The notes: generated by a model not told the origin, from the letters alone. 64,000 nucleotides of DNA from Aurantiacibacter zhengii (GCF_003584125.1 NZ_QXFL01000004.1:372001-436000), one strand, 5' to 3'. Positions 8,458 to 18,107 are shown, counted from the first letter of the stretch. Made by a program: numbers and translations.

Positions 8458-9972
8458 CTACGCCGTGACAACCTCCGGGTCCTGATTAGTTTCCCTGCCT
8501 TCTGCGCGCGCCAGCAGAGCGAGCGCACATACAAACCAGACACCCGCGACCTGGAACAGCGGCGTTCGCAGAGGATAGTCGAAATAGCTGGCCAGTGCGA
8601 GAATAGCGAATCCGGCAAGTCCCAGCGTCATGTAGTCGCGCCCACGGGACTTCAATCGCAGTAACTGGTAACCCAGCCAACCAAGGAAGGCGACGAGCAG
8701 GATCGCACCTGGCAGCCCCGTTTCGAGAAACCACTGGAGCCAGTCGTTATGCGCCATGTTGAGGTAGCGCGGCCCCAGCAATTCCGGCGTTTCGTGAATG
8801 CGGAATACGTCTTCGAACGCGCCCAGCCCCGTACCGAGCGGAAAATAGGTACCGATCATGTCCAGCAGGATCGGTACGATACGGAAACGCAAGTCCTCCA
8901 GCGGGTTGGCTTCGACGATCCGCTGGAATGCAGTAAGCCGGTCTGCCAGCAGGAACAGCGCAATCATCCCTACGGCGAAGAAGAGTATCACTGCGCCCGG
9001 AAGGTAGCGAGCGAGATTGCTTCGCTTGCTGCCAGATGAGCGCCGCCCGGCGGGTCGCGAAGGAACGGAGGGCTTCCCGCTGACGACCAGCAGTGCCGCT
9101 GCCGCCAGGGCAATGCCCGCCGTCAGCAATCCGGCGCGCGAACCGTTGACGAGGATAACCAGGAAAATCGCCCCGAACGCGGACCAGAGGAGGACATCGG
9201 AACCCGGGAAAGCCTTGCGGTTCGAACGCGTCACGAGAAAACCGATTACCAGCATAGCCAGTGAACCGAACACCGCGGAATGGTTGCGATTGGCAAAGAT
9301 GCCGACGGGGGTTCCCTCGTTAGTCAGCGAGTACAGATAGCCAGCCTCGGCATAGCCACTGCCAATCTGCAGTATCGCGAGCAGGGCGTTTGCCGCTGCA
9401 AGCAAGACTATCGCCGCCAGGACAATGTATGCGCCGCGTGTTCCCAAACCCGCCAGCAACAGCAGGGCCGCCAGGGGGATGCCCAATGCGGACAGCGCGT
9501 TGAGCGTACGCGAAGGAACCATGGACAGCGGCCGGGCGATGTCGCTACCCACTGAGGTGGCAATTTCTGCCAGCGGCTCGCGCCCGGGCAACGACGTCCA
9601 GAGCGCATATGGCAGCGGAATGACCTGCAATATGGTAATGACAAGCAGGGCCAGGAGCATCAACAACGGCCAGCGAAGGTTGCGGTAAGTGGCCTTGCCG
9701 GCTCCGCCCATCGCCAGCGCCAAGCCCGCAACCAGCCAGGCGACAGGCTGGATCAGCGCATTCTGCATCATGTCGTAGCGGGAACTGCCGCCGAACAGGC
9801 CGACTGCGATCAGCAAGGTGGCAAAAAGGACCAGGTAAGGTCTTTCGATGCCGGACAAGCTGCTTTTCCAACCCAGATCTACACGTCGATCGCGCACGCA
9901 CCTGCCCTGATTCCAAATTCGCAGAAAGGTCACGTGCTTAGAGGATGTGCGCGGTGCCGCAACCCCCGGCAT
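8458..9972 (-). CDS. O-antigen ligase/polymerase-like (Wzy_C) membrane protein
   Basis: A protein of up to 504 residues with about ten to twelve hydrophobic segments and the Wzy_C signature region: a large periplasmic loop followed by 'GTGLGAFEDVFRIHETPELLGPRYLNMAHNDWLQWFLETGLPG', where the H-N-D-x-L-Q pattern is characteristic of the O-antigen ligase/polymerase family. Such proteins join lipid-linked repeat units in the periplasm. The start is uncertain: the first ~33 residues are polar and arginine-rich, unlike a natural N-terminus, and GTG or TTG codons near 9900-9850 just before 'GIERPYLVLFATLLIAVG' are plausible. It heads the minus-strand arm, and its 5' side faces the plus-strand glycosyltransferase operon. 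A second Wzy-like gene lies at 20326. Confidence 0.88.
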   Translation of the reverse strand: MPGVAAPRTSSKHVTFLRIWNQGRCVRDRRVDLGWKSSLSGIERPYLVLFATLLIAVGLFGGSSRYDMMQNALIQPVAWLVAGLALAMGGAGKATYRNLRWPLLMLLALLVITILQVIPLPYALWTSLPGREPLAEIATSVGSDIARPLSMVPSRTLNALSALGIPLAALLLLAGLGTRGAYIVLAAIVLLAAANALLAILQIGSGYAEAGYLYSLTNEGTPVGIFANRNHSAVFGSLAMLVIGFLVTRSNRKAFPGSDVLLWSAFGAIFLVILVNGSRAGLLTAGIALAAAALLVVSGKPSVPSRPAGRRSSGSKRSNLARYLPGAVILFFAVGMIALFLLADRLTAFQRIVEANPLEDLRFRIVPILLDMIGTYFPLGTGLGAFEDVFRIHETPELLGPRYLNMAHNDWLQWFLETGLPGAILLVAFLGWLGYQLLRLKSRGRDYMTLGLAGFAILALASYFDYPLRTPLFQVAGVWFVCALALLARAEGRETNQDPEVVTA

Positions 9973-10200
9973 TGTAGCGCGGTCTGGGTGAGCAGATCGC
10001 GCGCCGGTGACATGGATCGGCGCAAGGCGCCCGAGCGGCGGAGCCGGATACCATGACTAACCGGTTTACGCCGCCATATTGCTGCATTCGGTCCCGCAGC
10101 AAATCCTTGCAATTGCGTACAACCACGACGTCATGGCCGGACCTTGCGCACACCCGGTTTCGGGTCTACCGGACCGCTGCGTAGCCCAGCCAGAGGACAC

Positions 10201-11163
10201 ATGCGTCGCACTTCCGCAATCATACCGGCCTATAACAGCGAGACGAGCATTGGCGCGGCCATTGACTCGGCTCTGGGCCAGACGAGTGCGCCGCACGAAG
10301 TGATCGTGATCGACGACGGATCCACCGACGGCACGGCACAGATCATCGCCAGCTACGGCGACAAGGTGATCCACCTGACGCAGGAGAATGCAGGCCAGGG
10401 CGCAGCGCGCAACGCCGGCCTCGCCATCGCCACCGGTGAATTCATCGCTTTCCTCGATGCCGACGATTACTGGAAGCCCGCATTCCTCGAGCGAACCGAG
10501 CAGTTCCTCGACGCGCATCCGGATGCCGCTGCTGTGAGCTGCGCATTCAAAGGCGAGCGAAAGAAGGGCGATTACTATGGCCCGACCCATCACGCCGCAC
10601 TCCACGAACAGCATCCCGACGGGTTCATGCTGGACAATTTCTTCGATTTCTGGGGCGAACACGATCACGTGCGGACCGGCACCGTACTGGTGCGTCGCGA
10701 AATCACGGAGCAGATCGGGCCGCAGAATGCGGATCTTCGCATCAGCCAGGATCTGGAATACTGGGCGCTGATCGCCACTGCAGGGCGCTGGGGTCTGCTG
10801 CCAGAGGTACTGTGGATCGGCACGTCGGACGCGGTTGCCCGGAAAACGGGGTGGCGCAAGAAATATGCCGCGAGGCGCAAGAAGGCCCCCTCCATTCCGG
10901 CCTGGGAACGCCGCATCACCGCGCGCATAGCACCGGAACACGAGATGGGCCTAGCCCGCGTTCGGGGCCGCGTGGCTGCCGGGCTGATGAGCGCCCATGC
11001 CCTTGGCGGCAGCCGCAAGCATGCGCAGGAACTGCTGGAAACATACGGCGACGATATGCCCCATGGCATCAGCTACCATATCCTCAACGGGGCGAACCGC
11101 TTCGGCGCGCCCGGCTGGGCCTTGGCCACAGCCGCCCTGCGCCTTATCGACCGCTTGAAATAA
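10201..11163 (+). CDS. Glycosyltransferase family 2
   Basis: A 320-residue GT-A glycosyltransferase. ATG 10201 is preferred because AGAGGA sits just upstream and the protein then starts directly with the first beta strand (MRRTSAIIPAYNSETSI). The nucleotide-sugar site is visible: 'VIVIDDGSTDGT' at about residues 34-45 and the metal-binding DxD region 'FIAFLDADDYW' at about 80-90. A helical C-terminal tail of about 100 residues follows. It should transfer a sugar from a nucleotide donor to a lipid-linked acceptor on the cytoplasmic face. It is the first gene of the plus-strand polysaccharide arm, 18 bp before the dehydrogenase. Donor and acceptor sugars cannot be inferred. Confidence 0.93.
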   Translation: MRRTSAIIPAYNSETSIGAAIDSALGQTSAPHEVIVIDDGSTDGTAQIIASYGDKVIHLTQENAGQGAARNAGLAIATGEFIAFLDADDYWKPAFLERTEQFLDAHPDAAAVSCAFKGERKKGDYYGPTHHAALHEQHPDGFMLDNFFDFWGEHDHVRTGTVLVRREITEQIGPQNADLRISQDLEYWALIATAGRWGLLPEVLWIGTSDAVARKTGWRKKYAARRKKAPSIPAWERRITARIAPEHEMGLARVRGRVAAGLMSAHALGGSRKHAQELLETYGDDMPHGISYHILNGANRFGAPGWALATAALRLIDRLK

Positions 11164-11181
11164 CCTGAAAGACAAAGCCCG

Positions 11182-12519
11182 ATGACAGTTGAACATGGCA
11201 CCGGCCTGCTGGCCAGGCTGGAAGATCGCAGCGCCACGGTGGGCGTGATCGGCATGGGTTACGTCGGCCTGCCGCTCGCGCTTGCCATTGTCGATGCGGG
11301 GTTCACCGTGATCGGTTTCGACGTCGACGAGGCGAAGCCGCGGCGACTGGCGGCCGGGCAGAGCTATTTCAAGCACATCGGCAGCGATGCCATCGCTGCG
11401 GCCAATGCCACGGGCCGCTTCTCAGCGACCACCGATTTCTCGCGCCTGGCAGAGGCCGACGTCATCGCGATCTGCGTGCCCACCCCGCTCGATCAGCACC
11501 TCGAGCCCGATCTCTCCTTCGTCGAGCAGACGACCGAAACGATTGCAGCCAACCTGCGGGCCGGACAACTGGTGGTTCTCGAATCCACCACTTATCCCGG
11601 CACGACCGACGAAGTGCTCAAGCCCATTCTGGAGCGCGGCGGCCTGACCTGCGGCGAAGACTTCTTCCTCGCCTTCTCGCCCGAACGCGAGGATCCGGGC
11701 AATCCCTCCTTCGGCACCACGTCCATCCCCAAGGTAGTGGGCGCGGACGACGACGTGGCCCGCGAAGCCGCCACGAAGTTCTACGGCACATTCATCGGGC
11801 AGGTCGTACCGGTATCCAATACCCGGGCCGCCGAAGCCACGAAACTGACGGAAAACATCTTCCGCTCGGTCAACATCGCGCTGGTGAACGAACTGAAAGT
11901 GATCTTCGAGCCGATGGGCGTCGATGTATGGGAAGTGATCGAAGCGGCGAAGACGAAGCCCTTCGGCTTCATGCCCTTCTATCCCGGCCCCGGCCTGGGC
12001 GGGCACTGCATCCCTATCGACCCCTTCTACCTCACCTGGAAAGCGCGCGAATACGCGGTGCCGACCCGCTTCATCGAACTGGCGGGCGAGATCAATTCGT
12101 CCATGCCGAACCGCGTGATCGAAAAGCTGGCGCTGGCGGTGGACCAGCGGCTGAGAAAGGGGCTGAACGGCACGCGCGTGCTGGTGCTGGGCGCGGCCTA
12201 CAAGAAGAATGTCGATGACATGCGCGAAAGCCCCGCGCTGCAAATCATGGAACTGCTGCAGGATCGCGGAGCGCAGGTCGCCTATTACGATCCCTTCGTG
12301 CCCGAACTGCCCCCCACGCGCGAACATCCCTCGCTTACCGGGATGCGCAGTGTCGACTGGAAGGACGATCTTGCCGCCGATTACGATGCGGTGCTGCTGG
12401 TCACCGACCATGACGATGTCGATTACCACGCCCTGCTGAAGCACGCCGCACTGGTTGTGGACACACGCAATGCTTTTCGCAAGGCGGGGGCCGAGGGCGA
12501 TAACCTCGTGCTGGCCTGA
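11182..12519 (+). CDS. UDP-N-acetyl-D-hexosamine 6-dehydrogenase (WbpA/WecC type)
   Basis: A 445-residue nucleotide-sugar dehydrogenase. The N-terminal Rossmann fold has GVIGMGYVGLPLA at residues 21-33. The catalytic lysine/asparagine segment 'AEATKLTENIFRSVNIA' has K221 and N225, and the active-site cysteine is C276 in 'GGHCIPIDPFYL'. The HCIPIDP form is that of enzymes acting on UDP-N-acetylglucosamine or -mannosamine rather than UDP-glucose. It oxidises C6 twice with NAD+ to give a UDP-N-acetylhexosaminuronic acid, an acidic sugar for the polymer. The reading as WbpA (GlcNAc) versus WecC (ManNAc) is not decided here; no 2-epimerase gene lies in the window. It is 18 bp after the family 2 glycosyltransferase. 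Confidence 0.95.
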   Translation: MTVEHGTGLLARLEDRSATVGVIGMGYVGLPLALAIVDAGFTVIGFDVDEAKPRRLAAGQSYFKHIGSDAIAAANATGRFSATTDFSRLAEADVIAICVPTPLDQHLEPDLSFVEQTTETIAANLRAGQLVVLESTTYPGTTDEVLKPILERGGLTCGEDFFLAFSPEREDPGNPSFGTTSIPKVVGADDDVAREAATKFYGTFIGQVVPVSNTRAAEATKLTENIFRSVNIALVNELKVIFEPMGVDVWEVIEAAKTKPFGFMPFYPGPGLGGHCIPIDPFYLTWKAREYAVPTRFIELAGEINSSMPNRVIEKLALAVDQRLRKGLNGTRVLVLGAAYKKNVDDMRESPALQIMELLQDRGAQVAYYDPFVPELPPTREHPSLTGMRSVDWKDDLAADYDAVLLVTDHDDVDYHALLKHAALVVDTRNAFRKAGAEGDNLVLA

Positions 12520-12536
12520 CGGGCGGTAGGAACCGA

Positions 12537-14042
12537 ATGACGGATCCAGTTCCCAAACCTGCGAGGACTATCGCTCAGCGACTGGCAAGCGGCTTTGCCT
12601 GGAGCGCGCTGGGCTCGTTCGGCTGGCGCGCGTTGACCGCAGTAAGCTCGGTCCTCGTGGCGCGCATCCTTGGCCCCACTGCCTTTGGCGAACTTGGTAT
12701 CGTCCGCTCAACTGCAAACCTGTTTACTGTCTATGCAGGTTTCCGCCTGGGAACGACAGCCAGCAAGCACTTGGCGGAGTACCGAGAAAAGGATCCGCCT
12801 AAAGCGGGGCGCATCCTGAAGATGACCTTACGGCTGTCGGCGATCTTTTGCGCCACTGTCGCCCTGATCCTTATCGCAAGCAGCGGCTACATCGCGCGCA
12901 CAACCCTGAACAACGCCGATCTTGCTTGGCCCTTGCGCATCGCGGGTGTTTTCCTTTTCTTTCAGGCCTACATGACCGTCAGGGAATCGGTCCTTGTCGG
13001 CACCGAGCATTTTCGCGAATTTGCCCAGGTCAATGTGGCCAAGGGCGTGCTGACAGCGGCCCTCATCGTGCCGGGCGCATACTTTTACGGCGTGACCGGA
13101 GCGGTAGCCGCTCTCGCGCTGGCGTCGTTCCTCAGCTACCTGCTGCTGCAGTATTACATTCGCCGCGCTCTCGGCGAGTTCGGGGTCGAACAGAACGTTC
13201 CATTCAGGGAATGGAAGGCGGAGCTTCCTCTGTTATGGAACTTCGCCTTGCCCGGCCTGCTGGCAGGCGCAGTTGGCGCGCTCATGCCATGGTATGGCCG
13301 TACGGTTATTGCCGGCATCGAGAACGGCTATGTCGAACTGGGCTTGTTCGAGGCCGCCAACCAATGGCGCACGATGATACTGTTCATGCCGGCTATTCTC
13401 ACGCGCGTTGCAATGCCGGTCCTCGCAGAGACTTTCGGAAGATCTGCCGACGATGAATTTCGCGAGGCCGTCGTGCTGCAATTCCAGGCGATTCTACTTC
13501 TGACCCTACCCCTGACTGTCGCCGCGATTGCCGCTTCCGATATGCTGATGCTGGTTTTCGGAGGGGCGTACAGCGAGGCAAGCTCCCTCCTGCCGATACT
13601 GATGCTCAGCGTGTTCCTGTTCGCCCTCAACCAAGCGCTGCGCCGCGTCCATGACGGTTCCGGCTATCGATGGCAGTACCTGGTCGTTCAAGTGCTCTGG
13701 GCGTTCGCTTTCCTTGCGGTCCTGTGGCTGACCGTTGCCGATTACGGCGCGCTGAGCCTAGCTCTGGCTATTCTCGCAGCTGAATTCGCCATGTTCCTGA
13801 TCCAGATCGGTTATGTCGAATTCCGCATCGCGCCCGGATCAATAAGGCAGGTCGCGAGTAATGCCATCATCGCTGTGACGGCTCTTGCATTGGTCATTTG
13901 CGGCCAGGCACATGTATTCAAGCTTCCGGAAGCCAATTGGGCGATAGTCGGAATTTCAGTGCTGATCTCGGTCGTGCCCGCCATGCGGTTTGTTCCAGCG
14001 TTGCTGAGACTAAGAAAAAAGAAGACCGGGAGGGCCAATTGA
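12537..14042 (+). CDS. Wzx-like polysaccharide flippase (MOP superfamily)
   Basis: A 501-residue integral membrane protein with about 12-14 hydrophobic segments, a basic N-terminus and the opening 'RLASGFAWSALGSFGWRALTAVSSVLVARILGPTAFGELGIV', which is the polysaccharide biosynthesis protein/MATE-like signature. Family members move undecaprenyl-diphosphate-linked repeat units across the inner membrane to the polymerase. ATG 12537 is 17 bp after the dehydrogenase stop. Its stop codon overlaps the probable TTG start of the next gene. Together with the Wzy-like proteins it marks this locus as Wzx/Wzy-dependent rather than ABC-transporter-dependent. Confidence 0.93.
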   Translation: MTDPVPKPARTIAQRLASGFAWSALGSFGWRALTAVSSVLVARILGPTAFGELGIVRSTANLFTVYAGFRLGTTASKHLAEYREKDPPKAGRILKMTLRLSAIFCATVALILIASSGYIARTTLNNADLAWPLRIAGVFLFFQAYMTVRESVLVGTEHFREFAQVNVAKGVLTAALIVPGAYFYGVTGAVAALALASFLSYLLLQYYIRRALGEFGVEQNVPFREWKAELPLLWNFALPGLLAGAVGALMPWYGRTVIAGIENGYVELGLFEAANQWRTMILFMPAILTRVAMPVLAETFGRSADDEFREAVVLQFQAILLLTLPLTVAAIAASDMLMLVFGGAYSEASSLLPILMLSVFLFALNQALRRVHDGSGYRWQYLVVQVLWAFAFLAVLWLTVADYGALSLALAILAAEFAMFLIQIGYVEFRIAPGSIRQVASNAIIAVTALALVICGQAHVFKLPEANWAIVGISVLISVVPAMRFVPALLRLRKKKTGRAN

Positions 14043-15505
14043 ATTCCGCAAAGCCACGCACGTTGATCCTTGGTTTCGATGGGGGCGATGCCGCCATCTT
14101 CGACGCGTTCGACATGCCGTTCTACAGGGAACTGGCCGTCAAGGGACACGAGTTCGACCTGAATGAAGACCTTCTCAGTCGAGGATGGTCCGAAATCGTC
14201 ACAGGTCGGCAGGCAGAGTATACGGGGGGCCTGTACTTCAGACCCTTGCCGCCCGCAGAAAAGCGGCCGGTTCTGTCTGAAAAGTTCTCGCTCAAGGAGA
14301 TGCTCGCCGATCCGGGTACGGAACCAATCTGGGACATGGCCAACCGTCTGGGCGCCACATTCGGCATGATCGGGGTTCCGACAACGAGTCCCGCACCGAA
14401 GGTCGATGGCTTCACCGTATCCGGTGGTGGCGGCGGCGTAGGCAAGATCGAAGGTGTTCCCGACGGCTTCTGCCAGCCGCCGGAACTGGCCGCGTTGCTT
14501 GAAGAGATGGATTACCAGTTCGACGTCCGCATGAGCACGATGCCGGAGAAGACTTTTCCCGCCTTCATCGAACGTGTCGAAACGGTGATTGCATCCAACG
14601 TCGATGCGCTCATCAAGCTGGACCGGGAGATACGCGCCGATCTGAACTTCATCTGTCTTCGCCCCACGACCGGGCTGCAGTACCTGGCCCGCTTCGACAT
14701 CGAAGATGCGATTGCCTCCAGGGGCGAACAATCCCACGCGAACCCGAACGTCGAACTGCTGCGGCGTCACTATGCTTTTCTCGACAATGAAATCCGGCGA
14801 CTGTTCGAAGCACTGAAGCCCGACCGTTTCATGCTGACTGCGGATCACGGCACCGCGAACTACCTGAAACGCGTGAATATCAATGCGCTGCTGGTGCGAC
14901 ACTCCCTGCAATCGCCGCGGGCAAAGACAGCCAGCTCGGCCAAGAGCGTGCTGCGCAAGCTGAAGGCATTGCTTCCACGGCCCGTTTCTTCGCGGCTGGG
15001 CAAGACCGTGCGCAAGTCCCTTTCCGGACTCGAGATGAATTTCGACGCCGCGAATTCGCAGGCGTTTGGCAGCTATCACATGCGTGGCATCTATATTCTG
15101 GACGCCCATCGGTTCGGCGGACCGGTGAACGCAGAAGATGTCGATGCGCTGACCGATAGAATCTGCCAGCTGTGCAACGATGATCCCGTTCTGCAAGCAG
15201 AGGGCATAACCGCCCGCCCGAAGCGTCGCGATTTCAGCGAAGCTAGCCAATCCTGGCAATTGCCCGATGTTGAGCTTGTGGCGCCCGATACGGTCTTCTT
15301 TGTAAGCAGCGGCCCACTGATTGAGGATAACCCCAACTACCGGGCCACCCCGCATGACCTTACCTATGTTCACAACCCCCATAGCGGAACGAAGGGCTCC
15401 CGCCCGCTGATGCTGACCGACACCGAAACCGCAGCCTTGGCGAAAGGCGATGACCCGGACGACTTGCGACTGGTTTATCGACTGGTGGAGCGCATTTACG
15501 CCTGA
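14039..15505 (+). CDS. Alkaline phosphatase superfamily protein (type I phosphodiesterase-like)
   Basis: I place the start at TTG 14039, which overlaps the flippase stop by four bases and follows GGGAGGG; no ATG near the start of the fold fits. The product is 488 residues. It begins 'LILGFDGGDAAIF', the metal-binding beta strand of nucleotide-pyrophosphatase-like enzymes (usually G-x-D-G), and contains 'LTADHGT' at about residue 265, with the D-H metal ligands, and a late 'GSYHMRGIYIL' histidine region at about 345. No signal peptide or membrane anchor is evident, so it is probably cytoplasmic. Related proteins in surface-glycan loci hydrolyse or transfer phosphodiesters, but its substrate here is unknown. 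Its position inside the operon suggests action on a nucleotide sugar or a phosphorylated repeat unit. Confidence 0.82.
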   Translation: MNSAKPRTLILGFDGGDAAIFDAFDMPFYRELAVKGHEFDLNEDLLSRGWSEIVTGRQAEYTGGLYFRPLPPAEKRPVLSEKFSLKEMLADPGTEPIWDMANRLGATFGMIGVPTTSPAPKVDGFTVSGGGGGVGKIEGVPDGFCQPPELAALLEEMDYQFDVRMSTMPEKTFPAFIERVETVIASNVDALIKLDREIRADLNFICLRPTTGLQYLARFDIEDAIASRGEQSHANPNVELLRRHYAFLDNEIRRLFEALKPDRFMLTADHGTANYLKRVNINALLVRHSLQSPRAKTASSAKSVLRKLKALLPRPVSSRLGKTVRKSLSGLEMNFDAANSQAFGSYHMRGIYILDAHRFGGPVNAEDVDALTDRICQLCNDDPVLQAEGITARPKRRDFSEASQSWQLPDVELVAPDTVFFVSSGPLIEDNPNYRATPHDLTYVHNPHSGTKGSRPLMLTDTETAALAKGDDPDDLRLVYRLVERIYA

Positions 15506-15613
15506 CATGCGTCGCGGTATCGCGCGACCTAACCTATCACAGGCGTTTTCGACTCCCGTCGTGTCCGCCAAGTCGTTGCGACGGCGTGAATTTAATTAAT
15601 TGAAAGCACCCGA

Positions 15614-16909
15614 GTGAAAAAGACCATAAAATCCTTTGCCAAACGCACCTTGCGGCCTTTCCCGAATATTCGCCGGGCCTTGAGAGAGGGCGCGAGGAAG
15701 GCAAAGGTTACCTCCTACAATCTTCGTTCGCGGTTCGCTGGTCGCAGCGGCTTTACCGACGCGCCACACAGGATAGTTGTGGAGCTGGATAGGTTGGAAT
15801 TATGCAACCAACGTGCGGGCGTGGTCGGTTCGACGCCGTCGCTCCAGACAATCGCGGGGACCAGTATCGTCGCCGACGGCGACTGGGATCAGGTTCGCCT
15901 GAAGCTGGAGGACATGGAACTGTTCCAGTCGCTCCGCATGCACTTGGTCGAAGGCAAGGATTTGCGCGACACGCCGATCTACAAAGGCGAGGCCGGACCG
16001 GATGACACGGTCACCAGCGGCAGCTGGCATGCCATCTACGAACAGAATGTAGAGGAACATTCACGTCGGGCACAGGAGCTTTACGCTTCGATCCGGGAGC
16101 AGGGCTATCTCGATCAGCAGGCGCTCGACAGCGGCCTGCCGCATGACGAAATTACCATCCGGATCGGACGCGACGGAGCGATCCTGCTGGAAAATTCGAT
16201 CCACCGCGCGATGATTGCCAAGATTGCCGGGGTGCGCAGCGTTCCGGCCATCGTCAGTGCACGTCATTCCGGCTGGATGGAAAGGCGCCAGCGCTTCGTC
16301 GATTTTGCGGCCACGCGCGAAAGTGGCAAGCTTTACGGCAGGCTTTCGCACCCCGACCTTCGCGATATCCCGCATCACCACGCGCTGGATGACAGGGTCG
16401 GCCTGTTCGCCGATCATATTCGCGCAGAGGGCGGCAATGCGCTCGATCTTGGGTGCGATACCGGGCTATTCAGCCAATACCTGGACGGACGCGGCTTTGC
16501 TGTGCGCGCAGTGGAGCGCGATCCGGATCTTGCCGCGATTGCCCGGTTGTTGAGCCAGATCGAAGGGCACGACGTGGAATTCATCGTTGGCGATCTTGCC
16601 GACGATGCCACAGTGGCGAGCTATGCCGACCGGCCCTATAAACTCGTTCTGTGCCTCAATATCCTGCATCACCTGCTGAAGCGAAAGGATACCACGCACA
16701 AGCTGGCCGCCATCCTCGGCACCTTTGAAATCGATCAGATGATCCTGCAATGCCACCGCCAGGACGAACCGCAGATGCAGACAGCTTACCGCAATTTCTC
16801 ACCTGCGGAATTCGCACAGTTCATCATCGATAACTCTACCCTGACCCGGTACGAGGAAATCGGCGTCGGCTCCGATGGTCGCACCATGATTTCGCTTTTG
16901 AGGGACTGA
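15614..16909 (+). CDS. SAM-dependent methyltransferase with N-terminal ParB-like domain
   Basis: A 431-residue protein with a GTG start at 15614. The C-terminal half is a class I methyltransferase: 'ALDLGCDTGLFSQYLDGRGF' around residue 277-296 is motif I (with D replacing the usual second Gly), and 'YKLVLCLNILHHLL' is the motif IV region. The segment around residues 178-217 (from 'ITIRIGRDGAILLENSIHR' to 'VPAIV') resembles the ParB/sulfiredoxin-like fold (x-D-G-x-x-R...A...G...V-P). That is an unusual partner for a methyltransferase but fits glycan loci, where such domains may bind nucleotides or serve as kinase-like modules. The first ~30 residues are strongly basic. It is separated from the gene before it by 108 bp and lies 8 bp from the pyruvyltransferase after it. 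Likely role: methylation of a sugar residue. Confidence 0.85.
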   Translation: MKKTIKSFAKRTLRPFPNIRRALREGARKAKVTSYNLRSRFAGRSGFTDAPHRIVVELDRLELCNQRAGVVGSTPSLQTIAGTSIVADGDWDQVRLKLEDMELFQSLRMHLVEGKDLRDTPIYKGEAGPDDTVTSGSWHAIYEQNVEEHSRRAQELYASIREQGYLDQQALDSGLPHDEITIRIGRDGAILLENSIHRAMIAKIAGVRSVPAIVSARHSGWMERRQRFVDFAATRESGKLYGRLSHPDLRDIPHHHALDDRVGLFADHIRAEGGNALDLGCDTGLFSQYLDGRGFAVRAVERDPDLAAIARLLSQIEGHDVEFIVGDLADDATVASYADRPYKLVLCLNILHHLLKRKDTTHKLAAILGTFEIDQMILQCHRQDEPQMQTAYRNFSPAEFAQFIIDNSTLTRYEEIGVGSDGRTMISLLRD

Positions 16910-16917
16910 AGGAATCC

Positions 16918-18105
16918 ATGCGCATCGGCATTCTCACCTTCCACAACAGCGCCAATTTCGGGGCCAACCTTCAGACATTGGCAACGCAGGAAATGCTGCG
17001 CAAGCTGGGCTACGAACCGGTCGTTGTCGACTATCTCGACAAGGCCAAGCTGGATGCGCTTGCCGCGATGCGCAGCGCAGAACAGTTTGCCGAGCACGAA
17101 CAGTTCGGAAACACTTATTACACAAAGTCTCCCCCGTTGGAGACAACCGCCGAGGTGGCTGAATACTGCCGGACCGAGCTGGATGGTGTAGTCTCCGGCT
17201 CTGACGCGGTCTTCCGCCTTGGCACGCCTTACGAGCCCACTCGCGTGGCCAAGCGGCTGCTTGGCCGCAAGAACCCGTTCGAGGCCTTTAGCTGGAACGA
17301 CCGTCTGCCGCCATTCTTCATGCCTTTCGATGCGCCGAATCTGCTAAAGGGGTCGATCGCAGCCTCTTCGCGCGGCACGTCGTTCTATTACATGAAGCCG
17401 CACATGATGCGGAAAACCGGACGCGCGCTGGCGGACTTCGACTTTGTGACCGTGCGCGATGACTGGACCGGCAAACTGGTCAGCTGGCTGTCGCGCGGCA
17501 AGGCAGAACCGATCTACAGCCCCGATCCGGTATTCGGCCTCAACACGGCATTCGAAGTCCCGGAGCACGAGAAGCCGGATAGCGACCTGTCCGATGTCAT
17601 CCTGCTGAACGGAGAGTTCGACAAAGCATGGCTGCGCCGCATGGTCGATGCGATCCATGCGCGCGGTTATCGGGCGATGACACTGGCCAATCCGGCCGAG
17701 AAGGACAGTTTCGATTTCACCGATGGTGCGCTGGAATTGCCGATGTCTCCCCTGCGCTGGTATTCCTGCCTCGCTCATTGCGCCGGGTTCATCGGAATGC
17801 GTTTTCACGCCTTCGTGACATGCATGGCGAACAAGACGCCGGTGATCACGATGGACGTAACGCGCAAGCGCTGGGGCAAGCCCGACCCGCGGAATCCCAA
17901 TCATGATCTTGCGCGCCGTGCCGGCATAGCCGATCGCTATTTCCACAGCCACGACCTCATGGCGACAGAGCCGGGCGTGGTGCTTGAAAGGCTGTTCGAT
18001 CCGGTTACGCAGGCGAAGGCAGACAGCTTCGCCGATGCCGCACCCGATATCCTGCTTGGTCACCTGCGACGCTTCGGCACGCTGGCCGATACGAAGGGAA
18101 ACTGA
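16918..18105 (+). CDS. Polysaccharide pyruvyl transferase family protein
   Basis: A 395-residue protein of the PS_pyruv_trans family (CsaB/WcaK/GumL relatives). The N-terminus 'MRIGILTFHNSANFGANLQTLATQEMLRKLGY' is diagnostic: a GT-B-like first strand, then the N-F-G-A-x-L-Q motif. The C-terminal half contains 'CAGFIGMRFHAFVTCMANKTPVI', the conserved G-x-R-x-H-A segment that binds the donor. Family members add a pyruvyl ketal from phosphoenolpyruvate to a sugar; some related proteins act as glycosyltransferases, so the exact reaction is inferred. It sits 8 bp after one methyltransferase gene and 2 bp before another, clearly one transcript. Confidence 0.9.
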   Translation: MRIGILTFHNSANFGANLQTLATQEMLRKLGYEPVVVDYLDKAKLDALAAMRSAEQFAEHEQFGNTYYTKSPPLETTAEVAEYCRTELDGVVSGSDAVFRLGTPYEPTRVAKRLLGRKNPFEAFSWNDRLPPFFMPFDAPNLLKGSIAASSRGTSFYYMKPHMMRKTGRALADFDFVTVRDDWTGKLVSWLSRGKAEPIYSPDPVFGLNTAFEVPEHEKPDSDLSDVILLNGEFDKAWLRRMVDAIHARGYRAMTLANPAEKDSFDFTDGALELPMSPLRWYSCLAHCAGFIGMRFHAFVTCMANKTPVITMDVTRKRWGKPDPRNPNHDLARRAGIADRYFHSHDLMATEPGVVLERLFDPVTQAKADSFADAAPDILLGHLRRFGTLADTKGN

Positions 18106-18107
18106 CG

